Positions 7,175-16,447 of a DNA stretch of 64,000 nucleotides are shown here, in pieces. Both the position numbers and the translations under genes were made by a program. A model generated the notes under the pieces. The model was not told the origin of the DNA. It worked only from the letters and a program-made list of their open reading frames with translations, and ran no database searches. Position 1 is the first letter of the stretch, and every line of letters starts with the position of its first letter. The DNA lies in assembly GCF_007744075.1 (NCBI RefSeq), contig NZ_CP036266.1:6995248-7059247 (forward strand), given 5' to 3'. Origin of the DNA: Gimesia chilikensis (GTDB lineage Bacteria; Planctomycetota; Planctomycetia; Planctomycetales; Planctomycetaceae).

Positions 7175-10100
7175 TTACCTTTCAAAATAAGCAGTATTAA
7201 CCCACACTAAACCAACACCTGGAATATACATAAGTGCCTTTAGCACTTTGGTAGATCTCTCACTAAAACACCAACCACAAATCACTCGATCAGGTGAACT
7301 AACATATTTACTTAATTCTGATTGTGTTAATTTAGTGACATCAACGACTTTAATTTTAGATTTTGCCCCCCATCTTGCTATATCTTCCAGATAGAACTCA
7401 AGGTCGCTAAACCCACCACCCATTTGACCTAATTTTGTTCCGTGTGTACCCGTAAGTATTGTAATTTCCCCACCAGCATTTTTGAGATTGACAAGCTTTG
7501 CGAAGTCATTTTGATTTATGTAATCAACTGAAAGCCACACTCGCCCTCCATTCTTATTAGGTACAGAATAAAATAATGGGCTATTAGTACTTCGCCCAAT
7601 CTGGTTTGAGGGCACATATTCAGAGGCAAGTGGAATTTTTTTTGCATCGCCAAAAACAGATCGGTCAATACATCCCCCCTGTTGTCTCAGCCTTTCAATT
7701 CCATTCCTCCGCATTGGGAAGAACAAACCAAGATAGTTTTCGCCTTTTGAAGGATTTCCCGCTATGTCAGTTCCAGTTAAGAGCGCGTTTACTTCTGGAA
7801 CTAAAACACGAATTACTGGCGAGGTGTCTATAGGGTAGTTGTCTAGGGGGTCCTGATTTCCTGTAAAAGGGTCATAACCCATTACTTGACAGTCAGGGCC
7901 TTCGTTTACATAGTCCCGAAACTTTACCCGAAATGGTGCACGTACAACTTTGAGTATTCCAGATTCGATTTGATTCTGTAAGTCGCGTTGCTTGGATTCC
8001 CAAACTAATGTGGCCTCTAACGAGCAGTTTTTAGCATATGCCTCACGAAACTCATCATCATTTCTGTATCGTGGTGGTAATACGTCCGAGGGGGCAGAAA
8101 ACTCATAGATATGTGTGTTGATAAAAGTCAAAAACCAATTATCTAGCATACCTGAGTTAACGTTATCAACAGGGGAACTCAATTCGCATTTCTTGTCGGA
8201 ACAAGGTTGAATGCTCTCATCACAGGATTGGCGTAATTCGATGAAAAAAGACAAATCAGCTGAAGATAAGTGAAAATCTGACTCAGCTCCATAATGACAT
8301 CGCGCCGTTTCCCTTTCTGATGCACCATAAGACCCTTGATATCCATCTCCAGACATTGCAATATTTCCTGTACCAAATGTTGCACCTTGGAGACCAGAAG
8401 GATCAATACCGTTGATCGGGTTATTACCTACATATGCGTAGAAGTTCCTGTTTCCGCTGTCTAAACCAAGCGGGTCTTCGCTGAGGAATCTTCCCTGGCC
8501 GGTTGAGTAGCGGCGGTTGCGGATTAAAGTCTGGCCGTCTTCGTCCTGGTAGTAGCCGATTTCCCCTTTCCAGGTGAAGGGGTTCACCGTCGTCCCGCTG
8601 CTGCTGGTCGTTTCGCCGAAGGCCGAGTATTTGTATTCGTCTGTTTCCGCTTCGGAAGCGTCGGTTAGTGCACTGGCGGAATAGTTTCCGTCATAGTGAT
8701 AGAAGCTGGATTCCGCGTCGCGATACTGGCTGATCAGGTTGCCGTAGGCTTCGGGCTGGTAGTTGAACTGGGCTTCGGTAGTGACATCGTATTCCTGCAG
8801 GATGTTCTGGTTGTCCCAGATGTATTTGACCGTCTCTGCATCCGTCTGTTTCTGGACGACGTATTCATCCTGCTTGTTCGTTGGATCGTAGATGTACGTT
8901 ACCAAGCTGTCGTCCGGCAGTTCGATCAGCGACAGGCGGTTTTCATAGTCCCAGCTGTTCGTTGTGATGTCATTTAACGGTGTTTCGACAGAACGCTGGT
9001 TGCCGTTATTGTCATAAATGTAAGTGGTGACACCGCTGGTCTCTTCACTGGTGGTCAGTTCGTTCGCGGCATCATAGACTGATGTGGTGACTCCCGTTGC
9101 AGTTTCTTTCTGCAGACGGTTGCCCACCGGGTCGTAAGCGAAGGTGGTAATAGTGGTATCGATATTTTCTGAGATCAACTGATCGATGCCATCGTACGTC
9201 CAGGTGGTGATTTCCCCCGTATCATCGGTACGGGTCAGCTTGTTGCCCACATTATCGTAACTGTAGTTGAAGGCCGTGATTGTCGTCCCTGAAGACGTCG
9301 TATCCAGTACAGACCGCATCCAGCCGTTGGCATCGTAGACCATGGTGGCAACAGTGCTGTTCGCCAGATGTTTTCCGGTTTCACGGCCGACCGTATCGTA
9401 ATAGAATGTGGTCACGCCTGATTGTGGATCGACCAGTTTTGTCAGCCGTCCTGCAGAATCGTAAGTGTAGGTCGTTACGCCCCCGTCCGGGTCTGTCATG
9501 GTCTGACGCTGACTGACAGCATCCCACACAAATGTGATCGACAAATTGTCCGCATTGGTATAACGGACTGTCCGTTCCAATGCGTCAAAGCTGCGGGTAT
9601 GATTCCCCTGCTGAGTCGCGATATCGAGAATACTTCCCAGCGCGTTGTAGCTCCAGGTGGTCCGTGTGTTATCCGGGTACTGACGGACCGTCATCCGACC
9701 GTCGGCATCGTAAGTGTATGTCGTGGGATAGGAACGGGCATCGATACGTAAAGTTTGCTGGTTGTTCGCATCATAGGCAAAACTGGTACGCCGATTGAGC
9801 GGATCGATTTCTACCAGCGTGTTACCCACGGCATCATAAATGTAACTGAGGCGATGCACGTTCGCATCCACCACTGCTGTCTGGCGGCCCAAGGCATCGT
9901 AAACACTGGTTGTACGGTCTCCCAGTGCATTGACGCTGGCAGTCTGTTCTCCAACCGCATTATAAACGGCCGTCGTCGTGCGATTATTGGCATCGATCAC
10001 TGTAATCTGACGACCGACGGCATCGTAAGCGAAGCTGGTCCTTAACCCCAGAGGATCGATACTGGCAATCGTTTGATTGGCCGGGTCGTAGATCGTCGTA

Positions 10101-13100
10101 GTCACGTCCCCTTCTGCATTTTCGACGTTTTGAATACGCGAAGCGGCATCATAAACGGTTGTGGTACGATCCCCCAACGGATTGATGCTGGCAATCGTCT
10201 GGCCGGCGGCATCGTAGACGTTCGTGGAAATCTGATTGAGAGGATCAGCGGTTCGGATGACTCGCCCTGCCAGATCAAAAGTAGTCGTGGTTCGGCCGGC
10301 GATCGCATCGATGGAAATGACCGGTTGGGAAGCGGCATCATAAATGGTGGTTGTCATAAAGGACCGGGCATTCGTTATGCGGATATCCCGTCCCAGAGCA
10401 TCGTAGGTTGTCGAGGTACGATATACCAGCGGGTCGATGGAAACCGTCTGCTGACCGAGTTCATCATATTGGAACGTGGTCCGCTCATTCAGGGCATCCA
10501 CCGTGGCGGTAACCCAGCTGTTGGCATTATAAATGGTAGTGGTCCGTTCGCCCAACGGGTTGATTGAGGCGATCTGACGACCGGCGGCATCATAAACCGC
10601 AGTTGTCACACCATTCAGGGCATCAATCTGTCTCACCACCTGCCCATTGGCATCATAGACGGTCGTAGAAATCCTCTGCAGCGGATCTTCCATTTGAACC
10701 TGCTGCCCCACCGCATCGTACTGGTAAGTGGTCCGTTGATTCTCCGCATCAATCATGGACTGTTCGCGTCCTACTGCGTCATAAACAGTAGTGGTTCGAT
10801 CTCCCAATGGATTGATTTCAGCAATGACCTGGCTTGCTTTATCATAGACACTGGAAATTCGGTGCCCCAGGGGATCGATACTGGCAATGACTCTGTCAGC
10901 ATCGTCATAAACCGTAGTGGTCACATTGCCAAGTGGATTCACACTCTCTGTCTGTCGTCCTGCAGAATCGTAAACGGTCGTCGTCACCTCGGTTTCCGGA
11001 TTGATGGTTTCAATCACCTGCCCTGCGGCATCGTAAACAGAAGTTGTGCGTCGTCCTAGCGGATCGATGGTGGCGATCAATCGGGACGCGGCATCATAGA
11101 CGCTGGTCGTGCGGCCATTGAGAGCGTCGATGGTTGCAATTTCCCGACCGGCGGCGTCGTAGACGGTGGTGGTGAGATTGTTTTGGGCGTCTCTGACGGC
11201 GATGGGGCGGCTGGCGGCATCGTAGACGGTAGTCGTCCGGTAGCCGAGGGGATCGATGGTGGCGATCAGCCGGGAGGCGTCGTCGTAGATGTTCTGGATG
11301 CTGTCACCGAGCGGATCGGTAACGGTGGTAACGCGGCCCGCAGCATCGTAGACGCTGGTGGTCCGCTGATCGAGGGCGTCGATACTGGCGACGGCCTGAT
11401 TGTTGGCGTCAAAGACAGTGGTGGTGCGCTGGTTCAACGCATCGATGGTGGCGATGGATCGGCCGTCAGCATCATAAACGGTGATCGTACTCTGATTGAG
11501 AGCGTTGATGGTTTCTACAGCGCGGCCCAGGTCGTCGTAAACGGTGGTCGTCACTTCGCCCAGCGGGTTGATTTCAGTGATCCGTCGACTGGCGGCATCG
11601 TAGGTGTAACTGGTGATGTTCCCCAGCGGGTCAGTGGTGGCGATGGCGAGGTCGCGGCTGTCGTAGGTGGTCGTGGTCCGATGGCCCAATGGATCGATGC
11701 TGGCGACGGCGCGGCCTGCCAGATCGTAGACGGTCGTCGTGCGGTCGCCCAGCGGATTGATTGTGGCCTCGGCCCGACCTTCCGAATCGTAAACGGTGGT
11801 CGTGCGGTTGCCCAACGGATCGATGGCCACCGTCTGCTGCCCCAGGGCGTTGTAGCGGTACCGGGTCGATTCGTTGGCGCCATTGGTGGTTTCAGTCACC
11901 TGCCCGTCGGCGTCATAGGTGGTCGTGGTCCGCTGTGCCAGGCCGTTGACGCTGGCAATCGTGCGGCCCGCGGCATCATAGACCGTAGTCGTGCGGTTAG
12001 TCAGCGGATCGATGCTGGCGATCATTCGGGAGGCGGCGTCGTACACACTGCTGGTGCGGTAGCCGAGCGGATTGATGCTGGCAACACCGCGGCCGTTGGC
12101 GTCATAAACGGTCGTAGTCCGATAACCGAGTGGGTTGATCGTGGCCTGGAGCAGCCCGTCCGCATTATAGACGCTTGTGGTGCGATGTCCCAGAGGATCG
12201 ACGGTAGCAACTCGCTGGCGGAGGCTGTCGTAGAGATAGGTGGTGATGTTGCCCAGCGCGTCGGTCGTTCGCGTCAGCTGATTGAGCTCATTATAGGTGG
12301 AGGTGCTGGACTCGCCGTCCGGGTTTTCTGTGCCGGTTGGGTTACCGTTCGTGTCGTAGGTATAACTGGTCCGGTTGCCACCGGCATCAATGGTGACCAG
12401 TGTGCGGCCGCTGCCGTCATAGACGGTGGTGGTGCGATAGCCGAGGGGATTGATGTTGACGGTATTGAAGCCATCGTCGTTGAAGACACTTTCGTAAGTG
12501 GCACCGGAGGGGGTAATCTGCTGCACCGGTTGATCGAGGTCATCGTAAACGACGGTCGTGACATAGCCCAGGGCATTGATGGTCTTCACGCGATTGCCGA
12601 CCAGGTCATAGACATAGGTGGTTTTGTTCCCCAGTGGCGTGCGAACGGACTCCAGACGCCCGACGATGTCGTAGCTGTTGACCGTGGTATTACTCAGCGG
12701 ATCCGAGGTGGTCTGCAACTGCCCATTGGAGTTATAGGAATAATTGGTGGTCTGGTTGAGGCCGTTGGTCTCCGAGAGAACCCGGCCGGCCAGGTCGCGC
12801 GTGTAGGTGGTCCGCAGACCGAGGGGGGAAACGACCGACTTGAGCTGATCGTAGTTGTCGAAAGTGTAAGATGTGGTGCTGCCCGAGGGGAGTGTCGTCG
12901 CAATCCGGTTCCCGCTGGTGTCATACTTGCTGGTGGACGTCTGGCCCAGCTGGTTCGTGGCGGCCGTGGGCAGGCCGGTACTGTTATAGGTGATCGAAAC
13001 CTGCGTGCCATCAGGAGACTGCACGCCGGTCCGCTGACCGTTGCTGTCCCAGAGCATGGTCGACCGGTCTCCGTTCGGCAGAACAACCGTTTTCACGCGA

Positions 13101-15568
13101 TCGTTGGCGTCGAACGAGTATTGATAAGACTGACCGGCTCCGTTTGTGACCGAACTGATCTGTTTAACCCCCTGAGAGGTGGTTCGATAGCCATAGGAAA
13201 CGGTACTGCCTGAACCGGGATTCTGCATACTGGTCAACATGCGATCGGACCAGGTGTAGGAAAAAGTTTTCCCGCCGCGGACGATGGAGGTGACGTCACC
13301 GTTGGCATCCCGGGTGATCGTGGTCACTCGATTTTCAGCGTCGGTGACAATCTGCTGCGAACCGGAATAGGTGTAAGTGGTGATGGCGCCCGCGGGATCG
13401 ATCATCCGGGTGACACGGTTATCACCGTCGTAAGAATACTGATAATCGCGTCCCCCTGGTAACGAAAGACTGGAAATGTTCCGCACGTAGCCGGAGCCTG
13501 AGTCCGGTTCACTATAGCCGAAGGAAAGTGTCGGCTGGCCGGGGGCCGTATAGCTGGCCAGATTCTCGTCGCTGTAGCCGAAGCTGTAGGGGCGTCCCGA
13601 GGGATCAGTATAGCTTGAGATGGCAGGATTGCCCTGAATCGTGGTGTAGGAGAGGTCGACTGACTTTCCGGTAGAACTGATAAATTTCGAGGGGACCTGA
13701 ATATGATTCACTGCGGTCTGAGTCACATTCCAGGGTTGTCCCCCTCGAATGATCTTCGTCAATGTGCCACTGCTGTCGTATTCCCAGTTCGTATTGGAGA
13801 GGGAGTCGACTTCTTTGAAACCACTGCCTGCAGTCGTCAGGTAAGTAGCACTGCCTGGAGGTGTTGTATAGCTGCCGCCGCCCGAGCTGATGTACTTCAT
13901 GCCGACACCGCGATCAGCCATGACGGGGACGGTCCCCGTACCGCCTTTGCTGATGAAGAGTTTGCGGTTGACGGAAGTTGCCGTGCCAAAACCAGTGGAA
14001 CCCGTAGTATGGATCCGGGTATTAACCGACATGTTCATTATCGAACCGATCGGGTTGGCGGGAGCTGACGACAGAGAGACATTCATCTGGCCCACGGAAT
14101 TCAACTGCCCCGGTCCGGCCGACAGGATGCCATTCATCATGTTGTTGGCCCAGTTCCCTGAGTCCATTCCCGTAAACCCGCCACCAGCGTTTCCCAGCCC
14201 TCCGCCACCAGAGCCGGCGCCGTTCATGCCGCCGTTGAAACCGGGATTGGTCCCCCCGACAGCTTCCTCACCGCTGGTCAGTGCACCAGAACCACCATTC
14301 GTGGAAGCCCCCGGCAGAGGACAATTTCCCGTGGGACACTGGTCTGCGGGAACGTCGACGAAAAAGACCACACCGGACCAGAGTTCGGGACCGGAAAGGC
14401 TGCACCAGAGTGCCTGCACTATCGCATAAGGGGTATTTCCCACCTGGCTCACCGTACCAACACAGTGGTCTCCGCTAACGGCTCCTTCAGAATTGGGGGA
14501 TGTCCAGACGATATGCTCGCAGATTTCAGTGGAAGGAATCTCGCACTCAACCAGCAGCTGCAGGTCGATTGAACCTCCGGCAGGAATATAAAAAATGGTC
14601 CGGTTGCATTCAGATTCCACCTGGAACTTGTATTCTACTTCCTCGTTTACAGGTAGAACTGTTACTGTAGCAGGGTCGGGTGGAGAACCGCAGGAGCTGC
14701 TGGAACTGGATTCGGAACTCTGGCTGCTGTCGCTCGACAGGTCACTACTGTCACTGGAAAGATCGCTACCACTGGATAAGTCAGTGGTCTCGGAGCTGCT
14801 GCTGGAACCCGAGCCACCCGGACCCGCGTTAAAGGCCATGACGGCCAGTTCGGCTGGAGTCGGATTTGGAGAAATAAGAAATCGGCCAGGTGTTGAACTA
14901 CTGCCTGTCGTGTCTGGAGATGAGACCGGGTCATCCATGCGTGCGGTAACTGTAATCGACTTTGGCCAATATGGTTCTGGTGCTGTACCTGCGTCTGTGA
15001 AGGATTCGAGCTGCAATACGCAGGGAGCCCCCAGATCCGGTTGTGCAAAGCCAGACCAGACTGGCCCCGGCTTAACCCCCTGGAAACCAACTCTTACCCT
15101 GAGACCGCCATTATGCGGCGTGGCATCAAGAGTGAGCATGGATAGCCCTTGATGCGCTGGAAAACGATATCGCCAGCACACCAGCTCAGATTCGCGAGAG
15201 ACACAGGAAAGAATATAATCGCCAGCAAATTCTTCAAGTTCCAGCGGGATTTCGTCTTCGATATCAAAGACAGATACAGTGAGTTGGCCGGGAACCAGAC
15301 GAAACCAGTTCGGTGTAAGGCTCTCTGTGATGCGCGACGGCTGTGGTCTGACAGACGAGGGTTGCGTACTGATGACTTGATTTTCTGAATCGTAATTTTC
15401 CAGAATTCGGGCGTCTTTGGATTTTGAGCGAACCGTGCGTTTCACGAGTCGACCGGACTGGGAATCAAATTCCTCAATCGTTTCAGACGACTGTGTTTTG
15501 GATTCAATAATTCGGCGTTTTCTATTGTCATCCTGGGACCGATTGCTGAGAGAATGCTTGTTATCCAT
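7175..15568 (-). CDS. giant Rhs/YD-repeat polymorphic toxin 1
   Basis: A 2797-residue Rhs-type protein. Residues 1-250 form an N-terminal region with no signal peptide. A Ser-rich linker (about 255-300) and a Gly-rich region (about 430-480) follow, then a long array of YD repeats of about 21 residues (TTTVYDAAGR-type, roughly 560-2300) that would form the hollow cocoon. The core ends with FLSEDPLGL, YAYVGNNPINGIDPSGLQ (Asp of DPSG is residue 2389). The last 400 residues, more AT-rich, are the variable toxin tip, with GTHG and GWCFSERS motifs that could give a His/Cys pair; the tip family is not recognised. ATG 15568 is the start. The immunity gene follows by 7 bases. The first ~1470 residues are near-identical to the Rhs protein at 23651-32401. 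Confidence 0.92.
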   Translation of the reverse strand: MDNKHSLSNRSQDDNRKRRIIESKTQSSETIEEFDSQSGRLVKRTVRSKSKDARILENYDSENQVISTQPSSVRPQPSRITESLTPNWFRLVPGQLTVSVFDIEDEIPLELEEFAGDYILSCVSRESELVCWRYRFPAHQGLSMLTLDATPHNGGLRVRVGFQGVKPGPVWSGFAQPDLGAPCVLQLESFTDAGTAPEPYWPKSITVTARMDDPVSSPDTTGSSSTPGRFLISPNPTPAELAVMAFNAGPGGSGSSSSSETTDLSSGSDLSSDSSDLSSDSSQSSESSSSSSCGSPPDPATVTVLPVNEEVEYKFQVESECNRTIFYIPAGGSIDLQLLVECEIPSTEICEHIVWTSPNSEGAVSGDHCVGTVSQVGNTPYAIVQALWCSLSGPELWSGVVFFVDVPADQCPTGNCPLPGASTNGGSGALTSGEEAVGGTNPGFNGGMNGAGSGGGGLGNAGGGFTGMDSGNWANNMMNGILSAGPGQLNSVGQMNVSLSSAPANPIGSIMNMSVNTRIHTTGSTGFGTATSVNRKLFISKGGTGTVPVMADRGVGMKYISSGGGSYTTPPGSATYLTTAGSGFKEVDSLSNTNWEYDSSGTLTKIIRGGQPWNVTQTAVNHIQVPSKFISSTGKSVDLSYTTIQGNPAISSYTDPSGRPYSFGYSDENLASYTAPGQPTLSFGYSEPDSGSGYVRNISSLSLPGGRDYQYSYDGDNRVTRMIDPAGAITTYTYSGSQQIVTDAENRVTTITRDANGDVTSIVRGGKTFSYTWSDRMLTSMQNPGSGSTVSYGYRTTSQGVKQISSVTNGAGQSYQYSFDANDRVKTVVLPNGDRSTMLWDSNGQRTGVQSPDGTQVSITYNSTGLPTAATNQLGQTSTSKYDTSGNRIATTLPSGSTTSYTFDNYDQLKSVVSPLGLRTTYTRDLAGRVLSETNGLNQTTNYSYNSNGQLQTTSDPLSNTTVNSYDIVGRLESVRTPLGNKTTYVYDLVGNRVKTINALGYVTTVVYDDLDQPVQQITPSGATYESVFNDDGFNTVNINPLGYRTTTVYDGSGRTLVTIDAGGNRTSYTYDTNGNPTGTENPDGESSTSTYNELNQLTRTTDALGNITTYLYDSLRQRVATVDPLGHRTTSVYNADGLLQATINPLGYRTTTVYDANGRGVASINPLGYRTSSVYDAASRMIASIDPLTNRTTTVYDAAGRTIASVNGLAQRTTTTYDADGQVTETTNGANESTRYRYNALGQQTVAIDPLGNRTTTVYDSEGRAEATINPLGDRTTTVYDLAGRAVASIDPLGHRTTTTYDSRDLAIATTDPLGNITSYTYDAASRRITEINPLGEVTTTVYDDLGRAVETINALNQSTITVYDADGRSIATIDALNQRTTTVFDANNQAVASIDALDQRTTSVYDAAGRVTTVTDPLGDSIQNIYDDASRLIATIDPLGYRTTTVYDAASRPIAVRDAQNNLTTTVYDAAGREIATIDALNGRTTSVYDAASRLIATIDPLGRRTTSVYDAAGQVIETINPETEVTTTVYDSAGRQTESVNPLGNVTTTVYDDADRVIASIDPLGHRISSVYDKASQVIAEINPLGDRTTTVYDAVGREQSMIDAENQRTTYQYDAVGQQVQMEDPLQRISTTVYDANGQVVRQIDALNGVTTAVYDAAGRQIASINPLGERTTTIYNANSWVTATVDALNERTTFQYDELGQQTVSIDPLVYRTSTTYDALGRDIRITNARSFMTTTIYDAASQPVISIDAIAGRTTTTFDLAGRVIRTADPLNQISTNVYDAAGQTIASINPLGDRTTTVYDAASRIQNVENAEGDVTTTIYDPANQTIASIDPLGLRTSFAYDAVGRQITVIDANNRTTTAVYNAVGEQTASVNALGDRTTSVYDALGRQTAVVDANVHRLSYIYDAVGNTLVEIDPLNRRTSFAYDANNQQTLRIDARSYPTTYTYDADGRMTVRQYPDNTRTTWSYNALGSILDIATQQGNHTRSFDALERTVRYTNADNLSITFVWDAVSQRQTMTDPDGGVTTYTYDSAGRLTKLVDPQSGVTTFYYDTVGRETGKHLANSTVATMVYDANGWMRSVLDTTSSGTTITAFNYSYDNVGNKLTRTDDTGEITTWTYDGIDQLISENIDTTITTFAYDPVGNRLQKETATGVTTSVYDAANELTTSEETSGVTTYIYDNNGNQRSVETPLNDITTNSWDYENRLSLIELPDDSLVTYIYDPTNKQDEYVVQKQTDAETVKYIWDNQNILQEYDVTTEAQFNYQPEAYGNLISQYRDAESSFYHYDGNYSASALTDASEAETDEYKYSAFGETTSSSGTTVNPFTWKGEIGYYQDEDGQTLIRNRRYSTGQGRFLSEDPLGLDSGNRNFYAYVGNNPINGIDPSGLQGATFGTGNIAMSGDGYQGSYGASERETARCHYGAESDFHLSSADLSFFIELRQSCDESIQPCSDKKCELSSPVDNVNSGMLDNWFLTFINTHIYEFSAPSDVLPPRYRNDDEFREAYAKNCSLEATLVWESKQRDLQNQIESGILKVVRAPFRVKFRDYVNEGPDCQVMGYDPFTGNQDPLDNYPIDTSPVIRVLVPEVNALLTGTDIAGNPSKGENYLGLFFPMRRNGIERLRQQGGCIDRSVFGDAKKIPLASEYVPSNQIGRSTNSPLFYSVPNKNGGRVWLSVDYINQNDFAKLVNLKNAGGEITILTGTHGTKLGQMGGGFSDLEFYLEDIARWGAKSKIKVVDVTKLTQSELSKYVSSPDRVICGWCFSERSTKVLKALMYIPGVGLVWVNTAYFER
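11160..15560. repeat. copy 1 of ~4.4-kb direct repeat (5' half of Rhs1)
   Basis: The DNA encoding the N-terminal domain, linkers and first YD repeats of Rhs1 is almost identical to 27990-32395. Homology drops suddenly inside a YD repeat at about 11160, just after the shared DAQNNLTTTVYD unit. Beyond that point the repeats differ in sequence and base composition. Limits are estimates by eye. Confidence 0.8.
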
Positions 15569-15582
15569 CAGAGTTCAGGCTT

Positions 15583-15909
15583 TCAATTGATACTGGAAAA
15601 AGAAGTCATCAAATAGGATCTGAAATGTAAACATGATTCTGAGATGAGATAGGCGCCTGCATGGTGCACACGCAGATACAATTCACTTATGCCCAGATAC
15701 CAAGAAGGGAAGGCCCCCATGGTGCTTGCCCGGCGCGTGGCGGCGACTTCAAACAATGAGGGAGAAGAAGAAGTGTTGCCCGGCTCCATGAATGGTCTAG
15801 GGCTTTCCCAGCAAATTTGAGCCATTCCTGAAAGGCATTGACCCATAGTAGGAATTCTACGTGAAGCGGTTGTGATGCCCACGGCCCAATTCCATTTCAC
15901 TGCTCCCAC
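15583..15909 (-). pseudogene. truncated small glycosyltransferase upstream of Rhs1
   Basis: Starting at GTG 15909 (GGAGGT three bases upstream), the first ~85 residues match the glycosyltransferase at 32502-33239: WNWAVGITTASR, GAFPSWYLGISELYL, HAGAYLI. After that the sequence becomes unrelated and stops at 15583, 14 bases before Rhs1. The acidic metal-binding motif present in the intact copies (QDD) is lost, so it is not expected to be active. It occupies the same place relative to Rhs1 as the intact gene does to Rhs2, evidence that the modules were duplicated. Confidence 0.8.
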
Positions 15910-16447
15910 GAGACCTCCACCTACCTGTACAACACAGGAAAGAATAGTCTTCTCTTCGAGGATTCGAGTCTGACACCTTAGAACTTGCGTGGGAGATTTC
16001 AATCTAGACGGCAAGTAGACGAAATACCTGGATCAACATCTAACTGTGCGCGAATGCTCATACATCAGCAAGAGTCAAATTGAATGTATCACATTTATGA
16101 TACATAACTTAAGACGAAATGGATCAGTATTTTTAATCTGAGAGGCCCCAGAAACATATAGATTAAAAAAGAAACTGACTAAGCTACCCATACAAGATAT
16201 GCACTAACGAACCCTTAGTATTGAATCGGTTGATTGTTTGAATTAACGGAAATACAACGCATTCACATGTCGACCAATTCCAATGTATAGTACTGTAGTG
16301 CTGTGAAAATACAATACTGAACCTACGATTAATTCGGCATTTGATTAATCTGAGCCTGTTTCGAACTTGGTAACATTTTATGACTGAGTGCGAAAAGTAC
16401 TTTGGCTGAACTCAAAGTATCACCTAAAGTATAAATTGAGACTTCGA
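15910..16447. other. intergenic, AT-rich, no gene seen
   Basis: About 540 bases between the truncated glycosyltransferase and the ATPase stop. AT-rich, with no convincing frame, terminator or repeat. It may hold the promoter for the Rhs1 unit, though none could be defined. Confidence 0.5.

Noticed and set aside
11183..13213. 676-residue plus-strand frame full of Gly/Val/Asp repeats
   Set aside because: It is antisense to the YD repeats of Rhs1; the periodic codons of the real gene create a repetitive opposite frame. It has no ribosome site.
8400..13500. Short regularly spaced DNA repeats that could suggest a CRISPR or satellite array
   Set aside because: They are the coding DNA of ~21-residue YD repeats with varied bases, not identical repeats with spacers.
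13890..15152. Pro-rich and acidic plus-strand frames (179 and 185 residues) and their copies at 30714-31976
   Set aside because: Antisense to the Gly- and Ser-rich linkers of the Rhs proteins; conservation between copies only reflects the DNA repeat.
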